From contig JBBIUI010000006.1 in NCBI GenBank assembly GCA_037440385.1, forward strand, positions 1 through 42,760: a DNA stretch of 42,760 nt, in the 5' to 3' direction. Numbering within the stretch: position 1 is the stretch's first letter; every line of letters begins with the position of its first letter. The translations under genes and the position numbers were made by a program. A model generated the notes under the pieces. It was not told the DNA's origin. It saw nothing but the letters and a program-made list of their open reading frames with translations, and made no database searches. This DNA comes from CG2-30-68-42 sp037440385 (GTDB lineage Bacteria; Pseudomonadota; Gammaproteobacteria; Burkholderiales; Rhodocyclaceae). Positions 14,751 to 23,045 of this stretch are shown in pieces.

Positions 14751-15967
14751 TCCGGCGGCCGGGCGCGGCGGCATGCCGCGCCGCCGCCTTTTTCGCAGTC
14801 ACGCTGGCTGCGCTCTGGATCGGATACGTCAGCGCCTCGGGGCGCAGCCCTTTTCTCGATCGCCACTGGGCACGACCGCTCGCGGCGCAGGGACAGGCAC
14901 CGGCGGCCTTCAGCGCTGCCGAGGCGGACCTGAGTCCGGTGGCATGCGGCGCCTGTCACGTCGCGCAGTTCGAAGGCTGGCGCAACAGCCTGCATGCGCG
15001 GGCGATGGGCCCGGGTGTGCTCGGGCAGTTGCTCGATCTCGATGCTGCCGCGATGGACGAACACCAGGACTGCCTGCGCTGTCATGGCCCGCTGGCCGAG
15101 CAGGCGCGCGATCTGTCGCGCGCGATCCGCGGCCGCAGCCGCGGCTCGCATGAATGGGGACTGAGCTGCGCCGGCTGCCACGTGCGCGGCCAGGTGCGCT
15201 ACGGCCCGCCGCGGCGCGACGGATCGGTGGCCGACCCGGCAACGCCGCTGCCGCACGGCGGCTGGGCGGCGGCGCGCGAGTTCGAGGACTCGCGGTTTTG
15301 CGCCGCCTGTCATCAGTTCGAAGCCGACGGCTATGCGCTGAACGGAAAGCTGCTGGAGAACACCTACGAGGAGTGGCGCGCGAGCCGCCATGCGCGCGAG
15401 GGACGCAACTGCCAGAGCTGCCACATGCCCGACCGGGCTCACCTGTGGCGTGGCATCCATGATCCGAAGATGGTTCGTGCGGGGGTGACGATCCGGGCGG
15501 GCGAGGCGCGGGTGGCCGCCGGGCGGGTCGGCGCGTCGCTCGCCGTCGAGAACACCGGTACGGGACATGCCTTTCCGACCTACGTGACCCCGAGGGTCGT
15601 CGTGGAAATGTTCCAGGAGGACGCCGCCGGCCGGCCCATCGCGCGCACGAAGCGCGCGCAGGCGATCGAGCGCCGGGTCAGCCCGGATCTCGCACGCGAG
15701 GTCTCCGACACACGCCTGCCGCCGGACGGGAAAATGTCCCTGTCCTACGACCTGCCGGTCGAGCGCGCCGCGGCGGCCCTGGTGTATCGGGTGCGCGTCG
15801 AGCCGGATGCCTTCTATGTCGGCGTGTATCGCGACGCGCTGTCTCGCCGCTCGACGCGGGCGGGCCGCGCCCTGCTGCGGCGCGCGCTGGCGACGGCACG
15901 TGCGTCCGGCTACACCCTGTTCGAGCAACGCGCGGCGTTGCGCAGTACGACAAAGGAGTCGCGATGA
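14750..15967 (+). CDS. Periplasmic pentaheme cytochrome c, cytochrome c554-like (start uncertain)
   Basis: An exported multiheme electron carrier with five CxxCH sites: CGACH, CLRCH, CAGCH, CAACH and CQSCH, with first Cys near residues 66, 108, 140, 184 and 221. Residues from about 245 on have no heme and look beta-rich (SLAVENTGTGHAFPTYVTP), perhaps a small partner-binding domain. A signal or anchor helix is visible (AAAFFAVTLAALWIGYV) but no ATG, GTG or TTG lies in frame just before it. The nearest is an ATG inside the peptide gene at about 14608. I provisionally use ATC 14750, which touches the peptide stop and gives a basic n-region. A terminator-like hairpin lies in the first codons. The stop overlaps the next gene by 4 nt. 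The redox partner is unknown. Confidence 0.85.
   Translation: MRRPGAAACRAAAFFAVTLAALWIGYVSASGRSPFLDRHWARPLAAQGQAPAAFSAAEADLSPVACGACHVAQFEGWRNSLHARAMGPGVLGQLLDLDAAAMDEHQDCLRCHGPLAEQARDLSRAIRGRSRGSHEWGLSCAGCHVRGQVRYGPPRRDGSVADPATPLPHGGWAAAREFEDSRFCAACHQFEADGYALNGKLLENTYEEWRASRHAREGRNCQSCHMPDRAHLWRGIHDPKMVRAGVTIRAGEARVAAGRVGASLAVENTGTGHAFPTYVTPRVVVEMFQEDAAGRPIARTKRAQAIERRVSPDLAREVSDTRLPPDGKMSLSYDLPVERAAAALVYRVRVEPDAFYVGVYRDALSRRSTRAGRALLRRALATARASGYTLFEQRAALRSTTKESR
14765..14793 (+). terminator. Terminator-like hairpin between the NPC peptide gene and the cytochrome
   Basis: An 8-bp all-GC stem, GCGGCGGC / GCCGCCGC, with a 7-nt loop is followed by C and five T. It begins 15 bp after the stop of the peptide gene and lies within the first codons of the inferred cytochrome frame. 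It should lower transcription of the downstream genes relative to the peptide. Confidence 0.7.
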
Positions 15968-16431
15968 ATTCATCGTCCTCGATCGCGGTCGGCGCACTGT
16001 GGCTCGCCACGCTCGCTTCGGCGCCGGCGGCCGGTGCGGCGTCCCCCCAGGTCGTCACGCTGACCCAGGTGCCCTGCCAGTTTCTCGAAAGCGAGAACGG
16101 AGCCGATCGGGGTTTTCGCAGCAAGCGTGCCGCGGACTGCGAGGCGGTCAATGCACGCACGTCGGACGAGCGACTGGCGAAGGCGAAGGTGCTGAGGCTC
16201 AGGCCCGGTCGGACGGTCTTTCGCGTCGCCAACCGGAACGTCCCCTATGAGCTCGGGTTCTGGCTGCGCGGCGACGGCGTCATCAATCGCGCGCGTCTGC
16301 CCAGCGTATCGGGCGGTGGCCTCATGATCGGAAAGACCCGGGACTACGAAGTCGATCTGAAACCGGGCGAGTATGTGTATTCCTGTCCGCTCAATCCCAC
16401 GCCGGATTACCGGCTGGTGGTCGAGCAGTGA
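15964..16431 (+). CDS. Exported hypothetical protein, possibly cupredoxin-like
   Basis: A 155-residue protein with a signal peptide (to about residue 25, ending AAGA). Not recognised as a named family. The mature part has two Cys pairs by position: one in QVPCQFLE and one in AADCEAV, and a later Cys in the C-terminal EYVYSCPLNPTPDYRL. The segments VFRVANRNVPYELGFWL and LKPGEYVYSC read like beta strands of a small cupredoxin-type sandwich, but I cannot identify a complete His/Cys/Met copper site, so metal binding is a guess. It starts at ATG 15964 inside the cytochrome stop (ATGA) and is therefore probably co-translated and functionally linked to the pentaheme cytochrome. Confidence 0.7.
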   Translation: MNSSSSIAVGALWLATLASAPAAGAASPQVVTLTQVPCQFLESENGADRGFRSKRAADCEAVNARTSDERLAKAKVLRLRPGRTVFRVANRNVPYELGFWLRGDGVINRARLPSVSGGGLMIGKTRDYEVDLKPGEYVYSCPLNPTPDYRLVVEQ

Positions 16432-16460
16432 TCATCGTTTGCTCACTCGAGGAGGATCGC

Positions 16461-16934
16461 ATGAAAAAGTTCGTCGCCGGCGCAATCCGGATCCTGTTCC
16501 TGTCGCTGACGTTGGCGGCCGGGAGCGTCGCAGCGGCGTATCCGCCGGGCCTGCGCACGCTTTCCTCGCCGCACTCGTTCGATACGCTGGTGGGCCGGCT
16601 GGAGAAGTCGATCGCCGCCCACAAGATGGGGCTGGTGGCGCAGGCGAGCGCGAGTCGCGGTGCCGCCGGGCGCGGCGTCCGGATCGCGGGCAACGCGGTG
16701 CTGATGGTGTTCCGCAACGACTATGCGGTTCGCATGCTGGCGGCGAGCGTGCCGGCGGGCATCGAGGCGCCCCTGCGGCTGTACGTGACCGAGAACGCCG
16801 ACGGCACGGCGGGCATCTCGTACCAGCCGCCGAGCGCGGTGTTCGCGCCCTACGGGGTCGCCGACCTGGACGCGATGGCGAAGGAGCTCGACCCGGTCAT
16901 CGAGGCCATCGTGCGCGATGCGATCGCGCGCTAG
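16461..16934 (+). CDS. Exported DUF302 protein
   Basis: A 157-residue protein: basic start MKKFVAG, hydrophobic signal segment ending near SVAAAY, then one DUF302 domain (TLSSPHSFDTLVGRLEKSIAAHKMGLVAQ, later IEAPLRLYVTENADGTAGISY and a VFAPYG stretch). DUF302 proteins have a compact alpha-beta fold and no established biochemical role. GAGGAGG is 6 nt upstream of ATG 16461, a strong ribosome site, so this start is preferred over ATG 16428. It overlaps the following YeeE-like gene by 17 nt. DUF302 genes are often near sulfur-related and redox genes, which suits the neighbour. Confidence 0.85.
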   Translation: MKKFVAGAIRILFLSLTLAAGSVAAAYPPGLRTLSSPHSFDTLVGRLEKSIAAHKMGLVAQASASRGAAGRGVRIAGNAVLMVFRNDYAVRMLAASVPAGIEAPLRLYVTENADGTAGISYQPPSAVFAPYGVADLDAMAKELDPVIEAIVRDAIAR

Positions 16935-17727
16935 CGCGCCCGGCCCGCTGCTCCCGGCGGCCGCAGGAGGCCCGCTGCCGGTCGTTGCCGCGCTTGCGAC
17001 GATCGCCGTGATGGCGGCCCTCACCGCGACGCGCGGCACGGTGCGCCACGCCGGGCTGCTCGCGCTCGGCGTGGCCCTCGGCGTGACGCTGTATCACTCC
17101 GGCTTCGGCTTCACGTCGGCCTACCGCAGGCTGATCGTCGAGCGCGATGTCGGTGGCATCCGCGCCCAGTTGCTGATGCTGGCGGTGGCGAGCGTGCTGT
17201 TCGCGCCGGCGCTCGCTGCCGGCGGGGCGTTCGGGCTGGCGGTCGTGCCCGCGGCGGCGCCCGCCGGCGTCTCGGTGGCGGCCGGCGCCTTCCTGTTCGG
17301 CATCGGCATGCAGCTCGGAAACGGATGCGGTTCGGGGACCCTCTACGCGCTCGGAGGCGGCAGCCTGCGCATGGCGCTGACGCTGGCGGCGTTCGTGGCC
17401 GGTTCCTTCGTCGCGAGCCTGCACATGAGTTTCTGGCAGTCGCTGCCGGCGGCGGATGCCGCGACGCTCGGCAGCCGCATCGGCTGGCCGGCTGCCGTGG
17501 CGCTCCAGCTCGCGCTGCTTGCGGCGCTGGCGGCCGCCTGCGCGCGCTGGGGGCGAGCCGCGCAAGGCTCCGTGACGCGTGCACACCGGCTCGTTCGCGG
17601 GCCCTGGCCGCTGATGGCCGGCGGCCTGGCGCTGGCCGTGTTGAACCTCGCGACGCTGCTCGCGGCGGGTCATCCGTGGACGATCACCTGGGCATACACG
17701 CTGTGGGGTGCCAAGGCGGCGAAATAA
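16918..17727 (+). CDS. YeeE/YedE-family (sulfur transport) membrane protein, N-terminal two thirds
   Basis: 269 residues with about seven hydrophobic segments, matching the first part of YeeE/YedE (TsuA-like, DUF395) proteins, which are linked to uptake of thiosulfate or other sulfur compounds. The family's Cys-bearing motif appears as GMQLGNGCGSGTLYALGGGS. It ends HPWTITWAYTLWGAKAAK and then a TAA at 17725. The same frame goes on without a shift into typical family sequence (GWDPDSSPFW and beyond) to 18099, so one nonsense codon divides a protein that would otherwise be about 393 residues. The first coding bases overlap the DUF302 gene. A later start near 16984-17011 is possible. Confidence 0.8.
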   Translation: MRSRASAPGPLLPAAAGGPLPVVAALATIAVMAALTATRGTVRHAGLLALGVALGVTLYHSGFGFTSAYRRLIVERDVGGIRAQLLMLAVASVLFAPALAAGGAFGLAVVPAAAPAGVSVAAGAFLFGIGMQLGNGCGSGTLYALGGGSLRMALTLAAFVAGSFVASLHMSFWQSLPAADAATLGSRIGWPAAVALQLALLAALAAACARWGRAAQGSVTRAHRLVRGPWPLMAGGLALAVLNLATLLAAGHPWTITWAYTLWGAKAAK

Positions 17728-17796
17728 AAAGGCTGGGATCCGGACTCGAGTCCGTTCTGGACCGCCGATTTCCAGCGGGACGCTCTGGAGCGCAGC

Positions 17797-18099
17797 GTGC
17801 TGACGGATACGGTTTCGGTGATGGACATCGGCATCCTGCTCGGGGCCTGGCTCGCGGCGGCGCTCGCCGGACGCTTCGTCGCAAACCTGAGCGCACGGCC
17901 GCGCGGGCTCGCCGCGGCGCTCGTCGGCGGACTGGCGATGGGCTACGGCGCGCGCATCGCCTATGGCTGCAACGTCGGCGCGTTCTTTTCGGGAGTCGCC
18001 TCGACCAGCCTGCACGGCTGGCTGTGGATACTCGCCGCGCTGCCCGGCTGCTGGGTCGGGATCCGGCTGCGTCCGCGCTTCGGCCTGCCGGTTCCGTGA
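17797..18099 (+). CDS. YeeE/YedE-family membrane protein, C-terminal third (separated by an in-frame stop)
   Basis: A 100-residue piece in the same frame as the upstream gene. It holds the second conserved half-motif of the family, GARIAYGCNVGAFFSGVAS followed by LHGWLW, and three hydrophobic segments. If translated on its own, GTG 17797 is a good start: GGAG lies 6 nt before it, so re-initiation is possible. Family-like sequence before it (17728-17796) would then be lost. It could be a functional two-piece protein, a decaying gene, or a sequencing error at the A-rich AAATAAAAAGG. The stop is 1 nt from the convergent dsbB. Confidence 0.75.
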   Translation: MLTDTVSVMDIGILLGAWLAAALAGRFVANLSARPRGLAAALVGGLAMGYGARIAYGCNVGAFFSGVASTSLHGWLWILAALPGCWVGIRLRPRFGLPVP

Positions 18100-18100
18100 G

Positions 18101-18595
18101 TCAGGCGGCACGCCGCCGGGCGAGAAGGATCCGGAGCGCGAGTGCGGCGATCGCCACGAAGCAGATCAGCGCCCACTCCGGGATCGACAGACCGAGGAAC
18201 AGCCACTTGACCTCGGCGCAGTCGCCACTGCCCTTGAAGATCATCGGCAACGCCTGGCTCAGCGGAAAGCTCTCGAGCATGTAGTCGAGATCGGCGCCGC
18301 ACGACAGCGTCCTGGGCGGATTGTGCTGGAGCCAGATCTGGCGCGCGGCCACTCCTGCGCCCGCCATCGCGCTGGCGAGCACCAGCACCGCATAGACCGC
18401 GCGGCCCCAGCCCGAGGGATTGTGCAGCGCCGCGAGCAATGCGATCAGCCCCGCGGACACGAAAGCGATGCGCTGCAGGATGCACAGCGGGCACGGCTCG
18501 AGCCCCTGGTAGTGCTGGAGGAACAGGCCGAAACCGAGCAGGCCGGCACAGCCGAGTGCCACGGCGGAGAACATCAGTCGGGGGCGGTTGAACAT
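18101..18595 (-). CDS. dsbB: Disulfide bond formation protein B
   Basis: A 164-residue inner-membrane quinone reductase that re-oxidises DsbA. Four membrane helices are visible. The first periplasmic loop carries CPLC (in EPCPLCILQRIAF) and the second has the Cys pair in LSCGADLDYM and GSGDCAEV, so both redox pairs are complete. Conserved Arg follows the CPLC helix as in the family. It faces the YeeE-like gene tail to tail. Periplasmic thiol chemistry fits with the Cys-rich peptide and c-type cytochromes upstream, though it is a housekeeping gene and the link is only positional. Confidence 0.93.
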   Translation of the reverse strand: MFNRPRLMFSAVALGCAGLLGFGLFLQHYQGLEPCPLCILQRIAFVSAGLIALLAALHNPSGWGRAVYAVLVLASAMAGAGVAARQIWLQHNPPRTLSCGADLDYMLESFPLSQALPMIFKGSGDCAEVKWLFLGLSIPEWALICFVAIAALALRILLARRRAA

Positions 18596-18697
18596 GATCC
18601 GGTTCGCGATTCGCTGAAGGTCGCGATTCTAGCTGGAAGTGGCAATCGGTACCGGGTAAGCTGTCGGCCCGCCCCGACATCGACAGGAGGATACGGC

Positions 18698-19576
18698 ATG
18701 GAAATCGGATTCATCGGACTTGGACTGATGGGGCGCCCGATGGCGCTCAATCTGGCGAAGGCGGGTCATCACCTGCATCTGTGGGCACGGCGCGCCGCTG
18801 CGCTCGAACCGTTCAAGGATACCGGCGCGCGCACCCATGCGAGCCCGGCCGAGGTGGCGCGTCACGCTCAGGTCGTATTGACCTGCGTGGCCGACGCGCC
18901 CGACGTGGAGCAGGTGTGCCTCGCGGCGGGCGGCATCGCCGAATCGGGCAAGCGCGGGCTCATCGTTTCCGATTCGAGCACCATCGCGCCGGCGGCGGCC
19001 CGTCACATCGGCGAGCGGCTTTCCGCGCAGGGCATCGTGTTCCTCGATGCGCCGGTGTCCGGCGGGGCGGTCGGAGCCGTCAACGCGACGCTGACCTTCA
19101 TGGTCGGCGGCGACGCCGCAGCCTTCGAGACGGTTCGCCCGCTCTACGAGAAGATGGGCAAGTCGGTCACGCATGTCGGGGCGAGCGGTGCCGGGCAGGT
19201 GGCGAAGGCGTGCAACCAGATCGTCGTCGCGATCACGATGGAGGCGGTGGCCGAGGCGCTGACGTTCGCGAAGAAATCCGGCGTCGATGGTGCCAAGGTG
19301 CGTGCGGCGCTTCTCGGCGGGTTCGCCTACAGCAGGATCCTCGAACACCATGGCGGCAAGATGCTCGAACGCGACTGGAAGCCGGGCTTCAAGGCGTGGA
19401 TGCAGCAGAAGGACCTGCGCATCGTGCTGCAGAGCGCGCACGAGCTCGGCCTCGCGCTGCCGGGCGCCGCGGCCGTGGCCCAGATGTTCAATGCAATGGT
19501 CGGATGCGGTCTCGGGGAAGAGGACAACATGGCGGTCGTCAAGCTGGTCGAGCGGCTCGGCGGCATCGCGCAATGA
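18698..19576 (+). CDS. NAD(P)-dependent beta-hydroxyacid dehydrogenase, tartronate semialdehyde reductase-like (1)
   Basis: A 292-residue cytoplasmic enzyme of the 3-hydroxyisobutyrate dehydrogenase family. It has the Rossmann GFIGLGLMGRPMALNL motif, the substrate-binding LDAPVSGG segment and the catalytic Lys in GAGQVAKACNQ. The family includes 2-hydroxy-3-oxopropionate (tartronate semialdehyde) reductases, 3-hydroxyisobutyrate dehydrogenase and succinic semialdehyde reductases; the exact substrate cannot be fixed. No gcl or hyi lies nearby to confirm glyoxylate metabolism. AGGAGG precedes ATG 18698. It is followed by a paralogue with a 4-nt ATGA overlap. Confidence 0.85.
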   Translation: MEIGFIGLGLMGRPMALNLAKAGHHLHLWARRAAALEPFKDTGARTHASPAEVARHAQVVLTCVADAPDVEQVCLAAGGIAESGKRGLIVSDSSTIAPAAARHIGERLSAQGIVFLDAPVSGGAVGAVNATLTFMVGGDAAAFETVRPLYEKMGKSVTHVGASGAGQVAKACNQIVVAITMEAVAEALTFAKKSGVDGAKVRAALLGGFAYSRILEHHGGKMLERDWKPGFKAWMQQKDLRIVLQSAHELGLALPGAAAVAQMFNAMVGCGLGEEDNMAVVKLVERLGGIAQ

Positions 19577-20457
19577 AGCTGGGCTTCATCGGCCTGGGCG
19601 TCATGGGGCGCCCGATGGCGCTGAACCTCGTGCGCGCCGGACACGAGCTGTCCGTCTATGCCAGGCGTGCGCAGGCGGCGCAGCCGCTGCTCGATGCGGG
19701 CGCCCGCTGCTGCCCCAGTCCGGCGGAAGTCGCGGCCGCGGCGCAGGTGATCTTTGCGATGGTCACCACCGGGGACGACGTCGAGGACATCGCGTTCGGG
19801 CAGCGCGGCATCCTCGAGGGTGCGCGTCCCGGCAGTGTGCTCGTCGTCACCAGCACGATCGCACCGGCGCAGGCGCGAGCGATCGGCGAGCGTCTGGCCG
19901 CGCACGGTATCGAGATGCTGGACGCGCCGGTTTCCGGCGGCGAGCGCGGCGCGATCGAGGCGAGCCTGGCGATCATGGTCGGGGGAAAGGCCGAGGTGCT
20001 CGATCGTGTGCGTCCGCTGCTCGATGCGCTCGGCAAGACCGTCGTGCACGTCGGTGCGACCGGCGCCGGGCAGGTCGCGAAGGCGTGCAACCAGATGATC
20101 ATGGTCGCGTGCATCGAAGCGTGCGCCGAGGCGATGGCTCTCGCCGCGCGCAGCGGCGTCGATCCGGGCCGGGTGCGTCAGGCGCTGTCGGGCGGATCGG
20201 CTGCGAGCCGCGTGCTCGATTTCTTCGGCACGAAGATGGTCGAGCGCGATTTCGCCGCGGGCGTGCAGGCGCGGTTGCACCACAAGGACTTCGGCATCCT
20301 GATGAACGAGGCCGTCCATCTGGGCACGCCGCTGCCGGTCGTCGCGCAGGTCTGGCAGCAGCTGAACGCGCTGATGGCGCATGGCTGGGGCCGCGACGAT
20401 ACGTCCAGCCTGCTGCGCGTGCTCGAGGGTCTCGCTCAGCCCTGCGGCTGCCCGTAA
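19573..20457 (+). CDS. NAD(P)-dependent beta-hydroxyacid dehydrogenase (2), tandem paralogue
   Basis: A 294-residue homologue of the gene before it, sharing GFIGLGVMGRPMALNLV, the LDAPVSGGERGA segment, and GAGQVAKACNQ with the catalytic Lys. Many residues in the cofactor domain are identical, while the C-terminal domain has diverged (GGSAASRVLDFFGTKM against GGFAYSRILEHHGGKM), so substrate ranges may differ. The ATGA overlap implies both are made from one transcript. The 3' end overlaps the convergent aldolase gene by 22 nt. The product ends in a Cys-containing QPCGCP tail. Confidence 0.85.
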   Translation: MKLGFIGLGVMGRPMALNLVRAGHELSVYARRAQAAQPLLDAGARCCPSPAEVAAAAQVIFAMVTTGDDVEDIAFGQRGILEGARPGSVLVVTSTIAPAQARAIGERLAAHGIEMLDAPVSGGERGAIEASLAIMVGGKAEVLDRVRPLLDALGKTVVHVGATGAGQVAKACNQMIMVACIEACAEAMALAARSGVDPGRVRQALSGGSAASRVLDFFGTKMVERDFAAGVQARLHHKDFGILMNEAVHLGTPLPVVAQVWQQLNALMAHGWGRDDTSSLLRVLEGLAQPCGCP

Positions 20458-21073
20458 GCCGAGAATTTCTCCAGTACGCGCGCCATCTCGTCCGGTCCGA
20501 GCAGCACCGGCCGGCCGAGCTGGCACGCCCTCCAGTACTGCTCGCACAGCGCCTCGAGTTCGACGGCCAGCTCGAGCGCGTGGCGCAGGTCACGGCCGAA
20601 AACCAGCATGCCGTGGTTGGCGAGCAGGCAGGCGCGGCGGCCCTCGATCGCCGCGATCGCGTTGTCGGACAACTCCTGCGTGCCGAAGGTCGCATAGGCG
20701 GCGCAGCGCACGTCCCGCCCGCCGAAGCGCGCGATCATGTAGTGGAAGGGCGGGATGTCGCGGCGCAGGCAGGCGAGCGCGGTCGCGAACGGCGAATGGG
20801 CATGCACGATGGCGCCGGCTTCCGGGCGGCGCGCATAGACGTCGCGGTGGAAGCGCCACTCGGACGAGGGTGCGCGCGCGCCGCGCGCGCTGCCATCCAT
20901 CGCCATCGCGACGACATCGGATGCGACGAGATCCTCGTACGCCATTCCGGTCGGCGTGACGAGGAAGCGCTCGCCGCAGCGCGCGCTGACGTTGCCGGCG
21001 GCGCCGCGGTTGACGCCGCGCGCATTCATGGCCCGCGCCGTGGCGATGATCGCCTCGCGCAGCGCTCGTTCGC

Positions 21074-21077
<4 letters not shown>
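20436..21077 (-). CDS. Class II aldolase, L-fuculose-phosphate aldolase-like (probable MTA/5'-deoxyadenosine shunt aldolase)
   Basis: A 213-residue zinc aldolase. Glu73, His92, His94 and His155 (in PSSEWRFH, VHAHS and ANHGML) fall at exactly the numbers of the E. coli FucA catalytic and zinc residues. The gene overlaps mtnA as GTGA, so the two are co-translated. In the so-called DHAP shunt, MtnA makes 5-methylthioribulose-1-phosphate (or 5-deoxyribulose-1-phosphate) and a FucA-like aldolase splits it to dihydroxyacetone phosphate and an aldehyde. I infer that role. The main alternative, MtnB dehydratase, has the same fold, but the stretch YATFGTQELSDNAIAAI is aldolase-like. The start is GTG 21077. 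Confidence 0.82.
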
Positions 21078-22138
<1,061 letters not shown>

Positions 22139-22166
22139 GTCGCGGGCATTCTACCCGCGGGCCGGC

Positions 22167-22577
22167 TCAGGAGAACCATGACAGGAAGGCGGCTGCGCAC
22201 AGCGCGATGGCGGCCAGCGCGACAAGTGCGCTCCAGGCGAGCGTGCGGCGCGGCTCGCTCCAGCGCTCGCCGAACGCCAGCACGGATGCGCTCGCTCCGA
22301 AACCGGTCGCCGCACAGCCCATCTTCAGTGCCAGCGCGGCCAGCGCGATTCCATGGATGTCCGGGAACTGCCCGTATGCGGCATGGCTGATCGCCCCGAA
22401 CAGCGCGCCGCTCGCCGCCTGGGTCGCCCATCCGGCGAGCACCAGCCACGCCAGCGTCCGCCGCCGATCGGAGCGCTGCACGAACCAGCGGGCGGCCGCG
22501 GCACCGCCGGTGACCGCTACGGCGCCGAAGTTGTGGAGGATCTGGGTGAGGGCATAGGCGAGGTTCTGCGGATCCAT
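22167..22577 (-). CDS. Small integral membrane protein, function unknown
   Basis: A 136-residue protein with about four hydrophobic segments and short loops, no recognised family. It begins MDPQNLAYALTQILHNFGAV, with a Gly/Ala-rich first helix, an RRRTLAWLVLAGWATQAASGA second helix, a third containing ALKMGCAATGF and a last one ending FLSWFS. Length and hydrophobic pattern suggest a four-helix inner-membrane protein, possibly a heme b or quinone-linked one since His15, His65 and His74 lie near helix ends, but this is speculation. It lies between mtnA and a periplasmic small-protein gene on the same strand, 13 bp from the latter, so the two may be co-transcribed. Confidence 0.7.
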   Translation of the reverse strand: MDPQNLAYALTQILHNFGAVAVTGGAAAARWFVQRSDRRRTLAWLVLAGWATQAASGALFGAISHAAYGQFPDIHGIALAALALKMGCAATGFGASASVLAFGERWSEPRRTLAWSALVALAAIALCAAAFLSWFS

Positions 22578-22590
22578 GTCCGCGCGCGGC

Positions 22591-22929
22591 TCACTCGACC
22601 CGGACCTTCACGCACTGTTCGACGCCGATCGGCGTGTGGTTCTTGTCGACGACCTTGATGCACATGCTGCGGTTGCCGGGCGCGAGGGTGTCGAGTGCGC
22701 GGCTGCCCTTCAACTGGCGCAGCACGGCAGTCTCCTTGCCGTCGAGGTACAGGTGCACGTGGTCGCCCTTCGGTCCGGGCACGACCTCGTAGGTGATCCG
22801 GTTCTGCGCCATCGAGTCGAGCTTCGACCCCTCGGCGGGCGAGAGGATCTTCACCGACGCCTGCTGTGCGATCGCCGCCGTGGCGAAGCCCAGGCTGACG
22901 AGCACGGCGGCCTTGCGCAGTGCATCCAT
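22591..22929 (-). CDS. Periplasmic small protein, DUF4399-like
   Basis: A 112-residue precursor with a signal peptide (MDALRKAAVLVSLGFATAAIAQ). The mature part, SVKILSPAEGSKLDS then GPKGDHVHLYLDGKE, resembles DUF4399-type domains with their GDHVHLYVDG centre, a small beta-sandwich of unknown role. Two Cys residues (SMCIKVV and EQCVKV) may form a disulfide. GGAGGA sits 5 nt before ATG 22929; starts further upstream add unlikely sequence. Located upstream of the four-helix membrane protein on the same strand. Confidence 0.75.
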   Translation of the reverse strand: MDALRKAAVLVSLGFATAAIAQQASVKILSPAEGSKLDSMAQNRITYEVVPGPKGDHVHLYLDGKETAVLRQLKGSRALDTLAPGNRSMCIKVVDKNHTPIGVEQCVKVRVE

Positions 22930-23045
22930 ATGTTCCTCCATCGTGGTTGGTTTCGGCTTCGAATATAGCACCTCAGCGCGATCGTGCCGTCGCAATCGCC
23001 GGGCGGGCGTGGACGCGGCATCCGTGGCTGCGGCACAATTCGCCC

